DNA from: Paenibacillus pabuli
Lineage (GTDB): Bacteria > Bacillota > Bacilli > Paenibacillales > Paenibacillaceae
Direction: 5' to 3'
NCBI RefSeq assembly: GCF_039831995.1
Contig: NZ_JBDOIO010000005.1
Span: 744,001 to 808,000, forward strand
DNA length: 64,000 nt
Both the position numbers and the translations under genes were made by a program. Under the pieces are notes generated by a model that was given only the letters and a program-made list of their open reading frames with translations, did not search any database and was not told the origin of the DNA. This document shows, piece by piece, positions 19,095 through 28,250 of the stretch (positions are counted from its first letter, which is position 1; each line of letters begins with the position of its first letter).

Positions 19095-19147
19095 GCAAAA
19101 AACCGGCGCAGCCTGTCAAAACTAGCTTGACGGCTAACCCCGGTTTA
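19095..19147 (-). terminator. Terminator after dnaC
   Basis: Leftward AAACCGG...CCGGTTT with inner AGCC/GGCT and GTCAA/TTGAC stems, followed by TTTTGC. It ends the mazG-like to dnaC operon. Confidence 0.8.
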
Positions 19148-19270
19148 ATTGCACGATAGAACTCAGGCTCTATATATCGTATTTATAATCTATTTATAAG
19201 TTCATATTAACTAGTGGTTGATGATTACAAATCTTCTCTATAAACTAGCGAATAATATCGTCTCTACCAT

Positions 19271-20632
19271 CTACATGGCAAAGGCATCATTATGTGCCCG
19301 CTCATAGTTAACGAACTTATTGAAGTTCTTGAGGAACACCAGCTCAACCGTACCTACCGGACCATTACGCTGCTTGGCGATAATAATCTCGATAATATTT
19401 TTCTTCTCGGTCTCCTGGTTATAGTAGTCATCCCGGTACAGGAACGCTACGATATCAGCATCTTGCTCGATCGAACCCGATTCCCGCAAGTCACTCATCA
19501 TCGGACGTTTATCCTGACGCTGCTCTACACCCCGGCTCAGCTGGGACAAGGCAATAACCGGAACTTCAAGTTCCCGGCCAATCTGTTTCAACGTACGCGA
19601 GATCTCTGATACTTCCTGCTGACGGTTCTCGCCCGCTTTACCGCGGCCGCTGATCAGTTGGAGGTAATCGATCAGAATCATGCCAAGCCCTTTTTCTTTT
19701 TTGAGTCGGCGGCATTTGGCACGGATATCTGCTACTGTAATCCCTGGAGTATCATCGATGAAAATGTCCGCTTCGTTCAAGGCTGCAATGCCCATCGTCA
19801 GCTTCTGCCAATCTTCATCACCTTTGAAGTCACCCATACGCATGACACCCGCATCAAGGTTGGCTTCAGCACAGATCATACGCTGTACCAGCTGTGCAGC
19901 CGACATCTCCAGACTGAAGATGGCTACCGTCTCCTGTGCCCGTATTGCCACGTTCTGGGCAATGTTCAGGGCGAAGGCGGTCTTACCTACAGATGGACGA
20001 GCCGCTACAATAATCAAGTCACTCCGCTGGAATCCAGCAGTCATCTTGTCCAGATCGATGAACCCTGACGGAATACCGGTTGTAGTGCCCCGGTTTTGAT
20101 GCAGCGTCTCTACACGGTCGAATACTTCCATCAATACGTCCTGAATGGCGATAAAGCCACTACTGGAACGTCGGTTGGAAATTTCCAAAATGCGCCGCTC
20201 TGCTTCTCCAAGCATGGCTGCGACATCTTCGCCGCCCGTGTATCCTTCGCTGACGATCTGCGTAGCCGTACGGATCAAGCGTCGCAGCATCGATTTTTCT
20301 TCAATAATCTGTGCGTAATAATCCACATTGGCAGCGGTAGGTACACCATGGGCCAGCTTCGCCAAATAACTGACGCCTCCGATGTCCTCCAGCTCGCCTT
20401 TATCCTTCAGACGCGAAGTCAGCGTGACGAGGTCAATCGGTTGATTTTCCTCACCCAGCTGGATCATCGCTTCAAAAATCAATTGATGGGGCTTATCATA
20501 GAAATCCTCGGTTTGCACCCGTTCCATCGCTGTAATCAGGGCCTCGCCCTGCAACAGGATTGCACCCAGCACCGCCTGTTCGGCTTCCAGGTTCTGCGGG
20601 GGAATCCGGTCGAATAACATTTCGCCGCCCAT
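19271..20632 (-). CDS. dnaC: Replicative DNA helicase (DnaB type, named DnaC in Bacillus)
   Basis: 453 aa. N-terminal DnaB domain, then the RecA-like ATPase with Walker A ARPSVGKTAF (about 206-215), Walker B MILIDYLQL (about 315-323) and an arginine-finger region near SGSIEQDADIV. It unwinds the fork as a hexameric ring. ATG at 20632 follows GGAGGAG by 5 nt; an in-frame ATG four codons later is an alternative. It sits directly after rplI in the conserved yybS-gdpP-rplI-dnaC operon. Confidence 0.97.
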   Translation of the reverse strand: MGGEMLFDRIPPQNLEAEQAVLGAILLQGEALITAMERVQTEDFYDKPHQLIFEAMIQLGEENQPIDLVTLTSRLKDKGELEDIGGVSYLAKLAHGVPTAANVDYYAQIIEEKSMLRRLIRTATQIVSEGYTGGEDVAAMLGEAERRILEISNRRSSSGFIAIQDVLMEVFDRVETLHQNRGTTTGIPSGFIDLDKMTAGFQRSDLIIVAARPSVGKTAFALNIAQNVAIRAQETVAIFSLEMSAAQLVQRMICAEANLDAGVMRMGDFKGDEDWQKLTMGIAALNEADIFIDDTPGITVADIRAKCRRLKKEKGLGMILIDYLQLISGRGKAGENRQQEVSEISRTLKQIGRELEVPVIALSQLSRGVEQRQDKRPMMSDLRESGSIEQDADIVAFLYRDDYYNQETEKKNIIEIIIAKQRNGPVGTVELVFLKNFNKFVNYERAHNDAFAM

Positions 20633-20633
20633 C

Positions 20634-21077
20634 TTACTCCTCCGTTACCTGTACCTTCAAGGTAGCCTTCACTTCAGGGTGAACCTTGACGGTTACTTGG
20701 GTTACGCCGAGTGTACGAATTGGCTCGTCCAGCTCAATTTTGCGTTTGTCGACTTTCAGCCCTTTGGCTGCCAGAGCTTCAGCGATTTGTTTGCTTGTGA
20801 TCGCACCGAACAATCGGCCGCCTTCGCCGGATTTTGCTTTCAGTTCAGTTACTTCTGCCTCCAGTTTTTTGCCGAGTACTTCCGCTTCAGCTTTCTCTTC
20901 CTGCTTGCGTCTTTCCTCAGCTGCATTCTGGTTGTCCAGTGTTTTCATGTTGCCGTCCGTTGCCAAACGTGCCATTCCCCGTGGCAGAAGGAAATTCTGT
21001 GCGTATCCCTCGGATACTTCCTTCACTTGTCCTTTTTTCCCCTGACCTTTTACATCTTTTATAAAAATGACTTTCAT
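20634..21077 (-). CDS. rplI: 50S ribosomal protein L9
   Basis: 147 aa, standard length. Starts [20 protein letters not shown] and has the characteristic long central helix between an N-terminal RNA-binding and a C-terminal domain. It binds 23S rRNA domain V near the L1 arm. The start overlaps the gdpP stop by 4 bp, so translation is coupled. Confidence 0.98.
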   Translation of the reverse strand: MKVIFIKDVKGQGKKGQVKEVSEGYAQNFLLPRGMARLATDGNMKTLDNQNAAEERRKQEEKAEAEVLGKKLEAEVTELKAKSGEGGRLFGAITSKQIAEALAAKGLKVDKRKIELDEPIRTLGVTQVTVKVHPEVKATLKVQVTEE

Positions 21078-23062
21078 TCGAACAGCCCCTCTTCCTTTTC
21101 GATTTCAGCCAGTACGTCCATCAGCCGTTTTTCTGCCTCTCCAAGCGTTCCTTCTAATTGCACGGCAGCATTCGTCAAATGTCCGCCACCGCCAAGTCTT
21201 TCCATAACGACCTGAACATTCATGCGCCCCAGTGATCTAGCACTGATGCCAATGAGTCCATCCGGACGCTCACTAATGACAAATGAGGCGACCACGTCAG
21301 TCATATTCAGCAATGTGTCCGCCACCTGGGCGATCATCATCTGTGGAATCTTGCTACCGGAGTCTGTCGCTGCCAGCGCAATGTTCCCGTATACCATTTT
21401 AGCATGCTTTATGATTTCTGCCTTAGCAATATATTCTGACAAATCCTCTTTCATGAGACGCTGGATCATTATGGTGTCTGCCCCGCTCCGACGCAGGAAG
21501 CCTGCAGCTTCGAATGTCCTCGAACCTGTATGCAGTGCAAAATGCTTCGTATCCACAGTAATCCCGGCGAGTAAAGCCGTTGCTTCAAGCGGAGTGAACT
21601 GCACCTTGTCATGAATATACTGCAGAAGCTCAGTCACAAGCTCCGCAGCAGAAGAAGCGTACGGCTCCAGATAGATCAGTACTGCATCGTTAATGAATTC
21701 CTCTCCGCGGCGATGGTGATCGACCACCACAACGCGGGTAGCCGATTGTACAAGTTTCGGCTCCATGGTCATCGAAGCCTTATGGGTATCCACCACAACG
21801 AGCAGCGTATGCTCTGTCATCATCTGGGTCGCCTGTTCGGGTGATACGAAGGCTTTGGACAATTTCTCATCCTTGTTTACCTGCTCCATCATCCGATCAA
21901 TGGACGGGTTCGGCCCATCCAGCACGATTCTTGCTTCTACATTGTATAAGCTTGCCGCCTTCCATACCCCTATGGACGCTCCGATTGCATCCATGTCAGG
22001 CATCTTGTGGCCCATGATAAGCACCCGATCGCTTTCCTGCATCAAGTCGCGCAAGGCGTGGGCAATTACCCGGGCTCTGACCCGTGTACGTTTCTCCACA
22101 GCATTGGACTTCCCGCCGTAGAAGGACAGGCGTTGTCCGGACTTCACAGCAGCCTGATCGCCACCGCGTCCAAGCGCCATATCCAAACTCGACTGTGCCA
22201 GTTCACCCATCTCGCTGATCGTATCCGAACCAAATGCGAGTCCAATACTGAGTGTCATCGGAACTTTAAGATCTGCCGTCATCTCCCGCACTTCATCCAG
22301 GATGACAAAACGGCTCTGTTCCAGCTCCTGCAGCGACTTATGATTCAGCATCATCAGATAACGGTCAGAAGAGAGGCGGCGTAAGTATACTTCATATCTT
22401 TTCGCCCAAGACGTGATCTCGCTCGTTACCCGCGCAATAAGCGCAGTCCGCTGTTGATCGTCCATCCCTTGTGCTGCCTCATCCAGATTATCCAATACCA
22501 GAATGCCCAGTGCTATGCGTTCATTCTCATATTTATCGCGCAGAACTGCAAGCTCCGTGATCTCGTAAACATATACATACCGCTCCTGCGGATTATGGAT
22601 AACGCCATAGAACCGGTCATCCAACTGGAATTCATCATGAAGTTCCTTGGCCGGTTCTTTGGTTCCATCCTTTTTTTCTTTCGGCTGAGGCAGCTTCGGA
22701 AAAAGGTTTTGCAGTGGATTGCCCACCATCGTCTTTTCCTGGAACATCTCCGCGACGAAGCGGTTGTGCCACTCTACCGTACGATCCTCGCTGTACAGCA
22801 CGATCCCGAATGGGAGCATACTGATCGCTTCGCCCTCCATCCGTTTGATGCGAATGGATAGGCCGTTAATGTAGTCGTTAAGCTCGCGGCGGAACGCCAT
22901 CTCCGCCTTAATCATGACGATTCCCAGCGCCGAAGCCAGTATCAGACTAATCAAACCAAGCGCCCAGTTATAGATGGTCACGAACATAACAAGCAGAAGC
23001 AGCAGTATGAACGCCCATACGGTATAGTAGCCGTGCCAGCGTTTCTTCAGAAATTTAGGCAT
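21074..23062 (-). CDS. gdpP: Cyclic-di-AMP phosphodiesterase GdpP
   Basis: 662 aa. Two membrane helices (about 10-55), a heme-binding-type PAS domain (about 80-150), a degenerate GGDEF domain (about 175-300), then DHH ([15 protein letters not shown], about 352-366; [12 protein letters not shown], about 425) and DHHA1 (GGGGH). It cuts c-di-AMP to pApA and sets the nucleotide level that controls potassium uptake and wall stress. Catalytic Asp/His residues of the DHH motif are intact. It is third in the yybS-gdpP-rplI-dnaC series. Confidence 0.96.
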   Translation of the reverse strand: MPKFLKKRWHGYYTVWAFILLLLLVMFVTIYNWALGLISLILASALGIVMIKAEMAFRRELNDYINGLSIRIKRMEGEAISMLPFGIVLYSEDRTVEWHNRFVAEMFQEKTMVGNPLQNLFPKLPQPKEKKDGTKEPAKELHDEFQLDDRFYGVIHNPQERYVYVYEITELAVLRDKYENERIALGILVLDNLDEAAQGMDDQQRTALIARVTSEITSWAKRYEVYLRRLSSDRYLMMLNHKSLQELEQSRFVILDEVREMTADLKVPMTLSIGLAFGSDTISEMGELAQSSLDMALGRGGDQAAVKSGQRLSFYGGKSNAVEKRTRVRARVIAHALRDLMQESDRVLIMGHKMPDMDAIGASIGVWKAASLYNVEARIVLDGPNPSIDRMMEQVNKDEKLSKAFVSPEQATQMMTEHTLLVVVDTHKASMTMEPKLVQSATRVVVVDHHRRGEEFINDAVLIYLEPYASSAAELVTELLQYIHDKVQFTPLEATALLAGITVDTKHFALHTGSRTFEAAGFLRRSGADTIMIQRLMKEDLSEYIAKAEIIKHAKMVYGNIALAATDSGSKIPQMMIAQVADTLLNMTDVVASFVISERPDGLIGISARSLGRMNVQVVMERLGGGGHLTNAAVQLEGTLGEAEKRLMDVLAEIEKEEGLFE

Positions 23063-23073
23063 GACTCATCACC

Positions 23074-23994
23074 CTAACGTTTTGGTCTCGATATTGCCTC
23101 GCGAAGCGGGAACGCCAGATCGATAATCCCGATAATCCGAAGCGGTCCGATGAAGAAGACCGCAACCGCCAGCAAATACGGTATAACCGGGTTCCACTTC
23201 TTCGCATGTGCCAAGAAGAAGAAGAAGCCGATGGCTTGAATCATGAAGCCCAGATTAATCAAAGGCGACAAGTTCATCGCAATCATGGTCCAGTAGGTTC
23301 CATCGCTCTGTCTGGAAATGACCTCAAAGAGCAGTGCCAAGAAGTAATACCAGATCAGGGCACGAGGCATGCGCCATTCGCGCGCAGGTGGCAGCTTCGA
23401 TACGGATACACCCATCACATTCAAAATAGGACGAGCAATCACGTGTGTGATAAGCGCCATCACCATGGATGTCACCACCAAAGCGAACGGAATCATGAGT
23501 TGGGTCTGCCTTGCTACATCCTGAGTCATTTCAGGTGTCCACGCAAACCCATTTACCATTTGATTAGACGTATTCGTTAGTGGTTCAACCGTAAGTCTCA
23601 CCACATCATCAATGTAACTCGACAGATCGAATTGGAAGATGACACTTCCAATCAGCAAAAGCAGCAGGTATTCTGCGAGCATAGCTCCGGTTCCCGCCAA
23701 TAATGCGAACAAGGCCGATTTCCTTTTCTTATACGCATTACCCATAATGATCGCAGGCAGGGTAAACAGCAGCAAGAGTAATAGATATATCGGATGAAAC
23801 AAGACTAATATGACCGCTACCGGAACAAGGTGCCATATAAACGATTTTACAGATAAGGAAGCATACAAAATAACTCCGGGTACCATCATGAAAAATATGG
23901 CGAGAACCGATAAAGGAGTTAACAGCGAAAGCAGCAAGAGCAGGTAAACTGCGCTCCAGACGGCTGACTTCAAGCTAAATTTCAACAAATTCAC
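23074..23994 (-). CDS. yybS: YybS-family membrane protein (DUF2232)
   Basis: 306 aa with about eight hydrophobic segments, the DUF2232 layout of YybS. The family function is not settled; it resembles small-molecule transporter membrane components. It overlaps the upstream MazG-like gene by 4 bp and sits 12 bp before gdpP, so all are one transcript. Confidence 0.9.
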   Translation of the reverse strand: MNLLKFSLKSAVWSAVYLLLLLSLLTPLSVLAIFFMMVPGVILYASLSVKSFIWHLVPVAVILVLFHPIYLLLLLLFTLPAIIMGNAYKKRKSALFALLAGTGAMLAEYLLLLLIGSVIFQFDLSSYIDDVVRLTVEPLTNTSNQMVNGFAWTPEMTQDVARQTQLMIPFALVVTSMVMALITHVIARPILNVMGVSVSKLPPAREWRMPRALIWYYFLALLFEVISRQSDGTYWTMIAMNLSPLINLGFMIQAIGFFFFLAHAKKWNPVIPYLLAVAVFFIGPLRIIGIIDLAFPLREAISRPKR

Positions 23995-24335
23995 CTCTTA
24001 CGCATATGATCTTCTAGCGCGGATATATCTTGGTACCAGTCTTCAAGCTGGTGACCTTCCGATTTGTGCTTTCTCAACTTCTCAATTAACAATGCATCCA
24101 GATCCTTGAACGGAATACCGAGCCTGCGGCCCAATATGTAACTACTCATCATCAGACTGGCGAGACTGTCCCCGATTCGGGAGGTACTGCCTTCCCATAA
24201 CGCTTTAAACAATCGGGATACCTGGTCAAGTACTTCGGTTTTCAGCCATTCAATCACTTTAGCGCGTTTGGCTACATCCAGTTCTTTAGGCATATTGGCG
24301 AAAGTCACTCTCCCCGAAAAAGCTTTATTCTCCAT
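23991..24335 (-). CDS. MazG-like protein
   Basis: 114 aa. After a short N-terminal tail comes a single MazG-like helical domain beginning LDVAKRAKVIEWLKTEVL, related to nucleotide pyrophosphohydrolases. The catalytic EXXE residues cannot be placed with certainty, so activity is unclear. The start is uncertain: the ATG at 24335 lies inside an extended -10 element (TGCTATAAT) and has no ribosome site. An ATG at 24293 (MPKELDVAK) would be downstream of the transcription start but also lacks a well-spaced site. It heads the yybS-gdpP-rplI-dnaC operon with a 4-bp overlap. Confidence 0.8.
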   Translation of the reverse strand: MENKAFSGRVTFANMPKELDVAKRAKVIEWLKTEVLDQVSRLFKALWEGSTSRIGDSLASLMMSSYILGRRLGIPFKDLDALLIEKLRKHKSEGHQLEDWYQDISALEDHMRKR

Positions 24336-24362
24336 TATAGCATAAAAAGGGGGTCCACAAAA
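24334..24362 (-). promoter_or_regulatory. Extended -10 promoter of the gdpP-dnaC operon
   Basis: TGC-TATAAT at 24342-24334 (minus strand) with TTTTGT 17 bp upstream as a weak -35. It overlaps the MazG-like gene's apparent start and lies beside a hairpin ending in TTTTT. Confidence 0.6.
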
Positions 24363-24371
24363 TCATCCCCC
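24344..24371 (-). terminator. Terminator of the CBS-domain gene
   Basis: Leftward GGGGG / CCCCC stem with a 13-nt loop and TTTTT, 8 bp before the next apparent start codon and interleaved with the promoter of the following operon. Confidence 0.55.
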
Positions 24372-24476
24372 ATGGCAGGTAATTGCCCGCGCTTCTTATG
24401 CTTCCTAATGCTTAACATGATACTGAGAGGCTCTGATTATCCGCGTTCACTGAACCTAATTTCAATTGAGCTTTTC

Positions 24477-24902
24477 TTACTTGGCTTTCATGGATTCTCT
24501 GGAGACAATGCCTTCACAGTATTCAATGATCTGACTGCGCCGTACAATACCGATAAAGCGTTCCATATCATCGACTACAGGCACAAAGTTCTGCACCTTG
24601 GCCAGGTTAATCAGGTCTTCCATATTGGCATCAATGGATACTGGCTTAATATCGAGGCGAAGAGGTACATCTTTGAGCAGAAATTTTGAAGCGTTTTCAA
24701 ATGTAATCTTTCCCTCAGCGTTTTTCATATACCACAATAGATCGCCTTCGGTGACCGTGCCTATATATTTGCCTTCCTTATTCAAAATGGGTACCGCCGT
24801 AAACCGGTGATATTCCATCCGTTCCAACGTTTGCCGCAGAGTAGAATCCGACGTTACACAGGTAACCTCTTGCTTAGGCAGCAAAAAAAATGCGATGTTC
24901 AT
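24477..24902 (-). CDS. Two-CBS-domain protein
   Basis: 141 aa. Two CBS repeats (about 12-58 and about 85-135) with the usual TLRQTLERMEYHRFTAVPILN and GTVTEGDLLW pattern. CBS pairs bind adenine nucleotides or c-di-AMP as sensors. No other domain is present, so it must act through a partner. The ATG at 24902 follows AAGGAGGATACGTAAGGGT; the 16 upstream codons are excluded. It lies between the LCP gene and the c-di-AMP phosphodiesterase operon, which makes nucleotide sensing a fair guess but not shown. Confidence 0.85.
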   Translation of the reverse strand: MNIAFFLLPKQEVTCVTSDSTLRQTLERMEYHRFTAVPILNKEGKYIGTVTEGDLLWYMKNAEGKITFENASKFLLKDVPLRLDIKPVSIDANMEDLINLAKVQNFVPVVDDMERFIGIVRRSQIIEYCEGIVSRESMKAK

Positions 24903-25009
24903 ACCCTTACGTATCCTCCTTGTGTATTTCTGCTTCAAGTTACGCCTCAACTTATATTATACGAATCAAAACGCAAGATGTTCCAAAAGGTTGAAATTGA
25001 CCTCCCATG

Positions 25010-25048
25010 AAAAAAAATCAGCAGCCCGCTCGTTAACGTACTGCTGAT
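25010..25048 (-). terminator. Terminator of the LCP gene
   Basis: Leftward ATCAGCAG / CTGCTGAT followed by seven Ts. Confidence 0.85.
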
Positions 25049-25082
25049 GGTTGTCATGCACACATTGCCTGTATGGAATTCA

Positions 25083-26117
25083 TTATTCGATCGCTTGCCG
25101 GTCTGGAATCATGACTTCACCGGCTGGGGTCGACTCATCCATCCAGTTGTTAATCAGCTCTTTGGCATATTGGACATCCTTCTCATCCGCTTGACCATAA
25201 TAGATGCCGTCTTTGCGCATTCCTTCGCCGAGAATCGTGAAGCTCGAGATTTGCGGTTTATCCTGAGTCAAGACCTGTTTGGCCAGATCAGTAATAAAAG
25301 ATGGCTGCATATCCGTCTGGAAGTTTTCTCCCATAATCTGAATCAATTCCGGGATTTTCGTGATCTGATTCAAACTCAGCATTTCATTCGCCATGGCGTT
25401 CAGGAAAATCTGCTGCCGTTTGGTACGATTAAAATCACTATCCTCGCGGTATCTTACATAATATAAGGCTTCCTGACCGTCATAGATTGGCTTGCCACCT
25501 TCAATCGTGAATTGCACATGATTCGGATCCTTGTTCACGATATCCTCTTCAATCGGCAGCTTGACACCACCTAATGCATCAACGACCTTTTTGATTCCGT
25601 CAAAATTAATCGTAGCATAGTAGCCTACATCCGCATCGAGAAACTTCTCCACCGTGTTGATGGACATATTCTCCCCTCCGAAAGCGTAGGCATGTGCGAG
25701 CTTGTCATAATCATCTACGCCATCCTTGTCGGCATCACGTCCAACAATCTGTACATACGTATCACGGGGGATGGAGACGAGCAATACACGTGATTCCTTC
25801 GGTCTGACAACGGCATACATGACCGTATCCGAGCGACCACGCGTTTTCTCGTAAGCACGTTTGTCGGAACCAAGCAGCAGCACAGAAAACGGCTCTTTGC
25901 GATAAACGGTCGGGTCAGGCGTTTTATTGCCCTCCTGCGGAACATACGATTTGGACAACTGGCCCTCTACAGAGCCTGCCAGGAACAGATCAAATGCAGC
26001 TACAGCCAGCTGCTGGCGAAACAAATACCCGCCAATTAACAAAACAACGAGCGACACGAGGGTTATATATATGCCTTTTCTTCTTTTCTTCTTCTTTTCT
26101 TTAGTTCTGCTTTTCAT
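25083..26117 (-). CDS. LytR-CpsA-Psr (LCP) family wall glycopolymer ligase
   Basis: 344 aa. Highly basic N-terminus (KEKKKKRRK), one membrane helix (about 16-38), then an LCP domain (about 75-250) with the lipid-phosphate and sugar-binding arginines in LLGSDKRAYEKTRGRSD and VSIPRDTYV. Family members transfer teichoic acid or other glycopolymers from lipid carriers to peptidoglycan at the outer membrane face. The ATG follows GAAGGAATCGATGA. A one-mismatch WalR-like box lies about 160 bp upstream. Confidence 0.93.
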   Translation of the reverse strand: MKSRTKEKKKKRRKGIYITLVSLVVLLIGGYLFRQQLAVAAFDLFLAGSVEGQLSKSYVPQEGNKTPDPTVYRKEPFSVLLLGSDKRAYEKTRGRSDTVMYAVVRPKESRVLLVSIPRDTYVQIVGRDADKDGVDDYDKLAHAYAFGGENMSINTVEKFLDADVGYYATINFDGIKKVVDALGGVKLPIEEDIVNKDPNHVQFTIEGGKPIYDGQEALYYVRYREDSDFNRTKRQQIFLNAMANEMLSLNQITKIPELIQIMGENFQTDMQPSFITDLAKQVLTQDKPQISSFTILGEGMRKDGIYYGQADEKDVQYAKELINNWMDESTPAGEVMIPDRQAIE

Positions 26118-26275
26118 TCATCGATTCCTTCTTCACTGTCAAAATGAAATTCGATACTACACACCATTAAACGTCTGGAACTGCTTATGACACGGTGCTC
26201 TCTGAACTTTCTCTATCTTGGACAGGGAACAACGCTCATGCTCGTTCTATTTTAAACATTGCTACAGGACGAAAA

Positions 26276-26292
26276 GTTACAATACGGTTAAA
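26276..26292 (-). promoter_or_regulatory. WalR-like box upstream of the LCP gene
   Basis: On the minus strand TTTAAC-N5-TGTAAC, matching 11 of 12 fixed positions of TGTWAH-N5-TGTWAH, 160 bp before the start. Confidence 0.4.
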
Positions 26293-26297
26293 TTGAA

Positions 26298-26346
26298 AAG
26301 AACAGCACTTCCTTTTTGGCTCGTTCAAAGGTAAGGCTGCTCTCTT
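26298..26346 (-). terminator. Imperfect hairpin terminator of the MFS gene
   Basis: A broken but long stem (around CAGC/GCTG and CCTTT/AAAGG) lies 30 bp past the MFS stop and is followed by TTCTTTTC. Confidence 0.5.
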
Positions 26347-26375
26347 CAAATTATACGTATATCGGTTCTATGAGG

Positions 26376-27968
26376 TCAATTGGTGGATACTGTATCCAAG
26401 CGTTTGTTTTTCTCTCGTGTACGCAAACGTCCAGTGATCAGGGCAGCTGCCAGGGTCAGCACGCTGAAAATAACGGCAGACCAGAACAGCCCGTTGTAAC
26501 CTTGACCTGTCGTTTGATGAACGGCTTGGAGCAGTACATCCCGGATACCCGGGTCGGGAATTTGGGACATTCCTTCCGTCAGACTTGCGACATCACTTCC
26601 CGATGCTCCGCCTGCTCCTGATGCATACTGTTGAAGCGCTTCTGGTGGAACCTGAATTCCCTGATCAGCGAGCCCTGTCTGAATATTGGAGCCCAAGTTG
26701 GAGAACGAACGCGCGAGAAATCCTGCAAAGATGGTAGGCGCAATGGCCATAGCCATTTGGCGGAATAAGGAACTGGTTGCCACGGCAATTCCCTTATTGT
26801 TCTCACCAGCTTGTTCCGTGACGAGCACGTTTACCGGTGCCCCCAGCATCATGCCGAAACCGATCCCTACAAGTACGCTCGCAATGACGAACTGCCAGAT
26901 ATGCTCTACCCATAGCGGGAACAGCAGGAATCCAATCGCAGACAGCAAGCCGGCCACGGATAAGGTCCAGATCGGTCCTTTGCGGTCGACCAGGTAACCA
27001 CCACCACCTGCACCAATTCCTGAAGCCAAAGCAAGTGGGGTAAACCAATAACCTGAAGCTGTGCTGGATACACCCAGATATTGCTCCACGAAGCCTGGAA
27101 TGAAGATCACGGATGCCAGAATTGCTCCAGAGAAAAAGGCAATCAGCAGCGTCCACCGAAAGGACGCAATGCCAAGAAGTTGAGTCGATACGACAGGTTC
27201 ACGTTGTGAGCCTTCCAGCCTTTTTTCCAAAAAGTAAAAGAGAACCAGAGTAACTACACCTGCCAGGAAGAAACCATAGAACATCGGCGAACCGAGGCTC
27301 TGCAGCATATCTACACCGTCCAGATTACTGAAGCTGTACATCAAACTCAGTACCCCGAGTGTTAGAACAGCTATACCACTCCAGTCCACAGCAGCTCGGT
27401 TTAACTCCTGTTCTTCATGGATAAATCGAATGCCTGCGATAAATAAGAGAATGGCAATCGGTACATTAATGAGGAATAACCAGTGCCAGTTTCCCGTAAT
27501 ATCCAAAATAAATGCACCAATGTTCGGCCCTAGAATCGCTGCAACACCATTCATGCCTCCAAGCAGGCCCAAGGCTGTACCCTGACGTTCAGCAGGGAAC
27601 TTGCTCAGCACATACGAACTGGCAATGATAAAGATCCCGCCACCACCCAGCGCCTGGATGACACGTGCAATCAGGAAGAAGGTAAACGATGGACTCAGTG
27701 CGACAAGCAAGGAGCCTATTCCGAACAATGCGACTTCAATCAAAAACAGCTTTTTACGGCCATAACGGTCGGACAGCTTGCCTGCAATCGGCACACTCAC
27801 CGCAAGACCAAGTGTATAGAGGGTGATTGTCCATGCTCCCCACGTCGGAGATACGCCAAACGAAGCATTTAGCGTTGTCAGCGATGACGTGATAATACCA
27901 TTATCGAGTGCAGCCATGAATACCCCTATTGCAAATAAAATGAGCGGCCATTTCATTTGTTTTTGCAT
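26376..27968 (-). CDS. MFS drug exporter, DHA2 (14-helix) type
   Basis: 530 aa with 14 hydrophobic helices. Motif A GKLSDRYGRKK lies between helices 2 and 3 (about 62-72) and a motif-C-like GPNIGAF in helix 5. A large extracytoplasmic loop is present near residues 430-490. This is the EmrB/QacA-like proton-coupled exporter class; the substrate cannot be read from sequence. ATG at 27968 follows GGGGAGGTAACAAGAG. A palindrome that looks like a TetR-type operator lies 83 bp upstream. Confidence 0.9.
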   Translation of the reverse strand: MQKQMKWPLILFAIGVFMAALDNGIITSSLTTLNASFGVSPTWGAWTITLYTLGLAVSVPIAGKLSDRYGRKKLFLIEVALFGIGSLLVALSPSFTFFLIARVIQALGGGGIFIIASSYVLSKFPAERQGTALGLLGGMNGVAAILGPNIGAFILDITGNWHWLFLINVPIAILLFIAGIRFIHEEQELNRAAVDWSGIAVLTLGVLSLMYSFSNLDGVDMLQSLGSPMFYGFFLAGVVTLVLFYFLEKRLEGSQREPVVSTQLLGIASFRWTLLIAFFSGAILASVIFIPGFVEQYLGVSSTASGYWFTPLALASGIGAGGGGYLVDRKGPIWTLSVAGLLSAIGFLLFPLWVEHIWQFVIASVLVGIGFGMMLGAPVNVLVTEQAGENNKGIAVATSSLFRQMAMAIAPTIFAGFLARSFSNLGSNIQTGLADQGIQVPPEALQQYASGAGGASGSDVASLTEGMSQIPDPGIRDVLLQAVHQTTGQGYNGLFWSAVIFSVLTLAAALITGRLRTREKNKRLDTVSTN

Positions 27969-28050
27969 CTCTTGTTACCTCCCCGATCAGATCACGATTG
28001 CCCAGCGTACAGCCGGGATAATACATATATATTAAACAAATTCAAACAAT

Positions 28051-28068
28051 AATGACTCATTGGTCATT
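28051..28068 (-). promoter_or_regulatory. Palindromic operator upstream of the MFS gene
   Basis: Perfect 6+6 palindrome AATGAC-N6-GTCATT, minus-strand form AATGACCAATGAGTCATT. This size and form is typical of TetR- or MarR-family operators. No regulator gene is adjacent, so a distant one would be needed. Confidence 0.5.
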
Positions 28069-28137
28069 TTAAAACAAATGGATTTCATATGTCAATTCAT
28101 TAATATGAATATACAGTGATTTATAGCCTAATTTATT

Positions 28138-28185
28138 GAAAAAAGCTGCCCCCAGGTTGAATCGAGTCTAACCTGGGGGACAGCT
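28138..28185 (-). terminator. Terminator of the S9 peptidase gene
   Basis: Leftward AGCTGTCCCCCAGGTT / AACCTGGGGGCAGCT (16-bp arms with one bulge) and six Ts; very stable. Confidence 0.9.
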
Positions 28186-28250
28186 GGGTTCATTATGGAA
28201 ATAACCTGATGCTGCTTAATATAGCCAAAAGAAGTACTTAGATATAGTTA

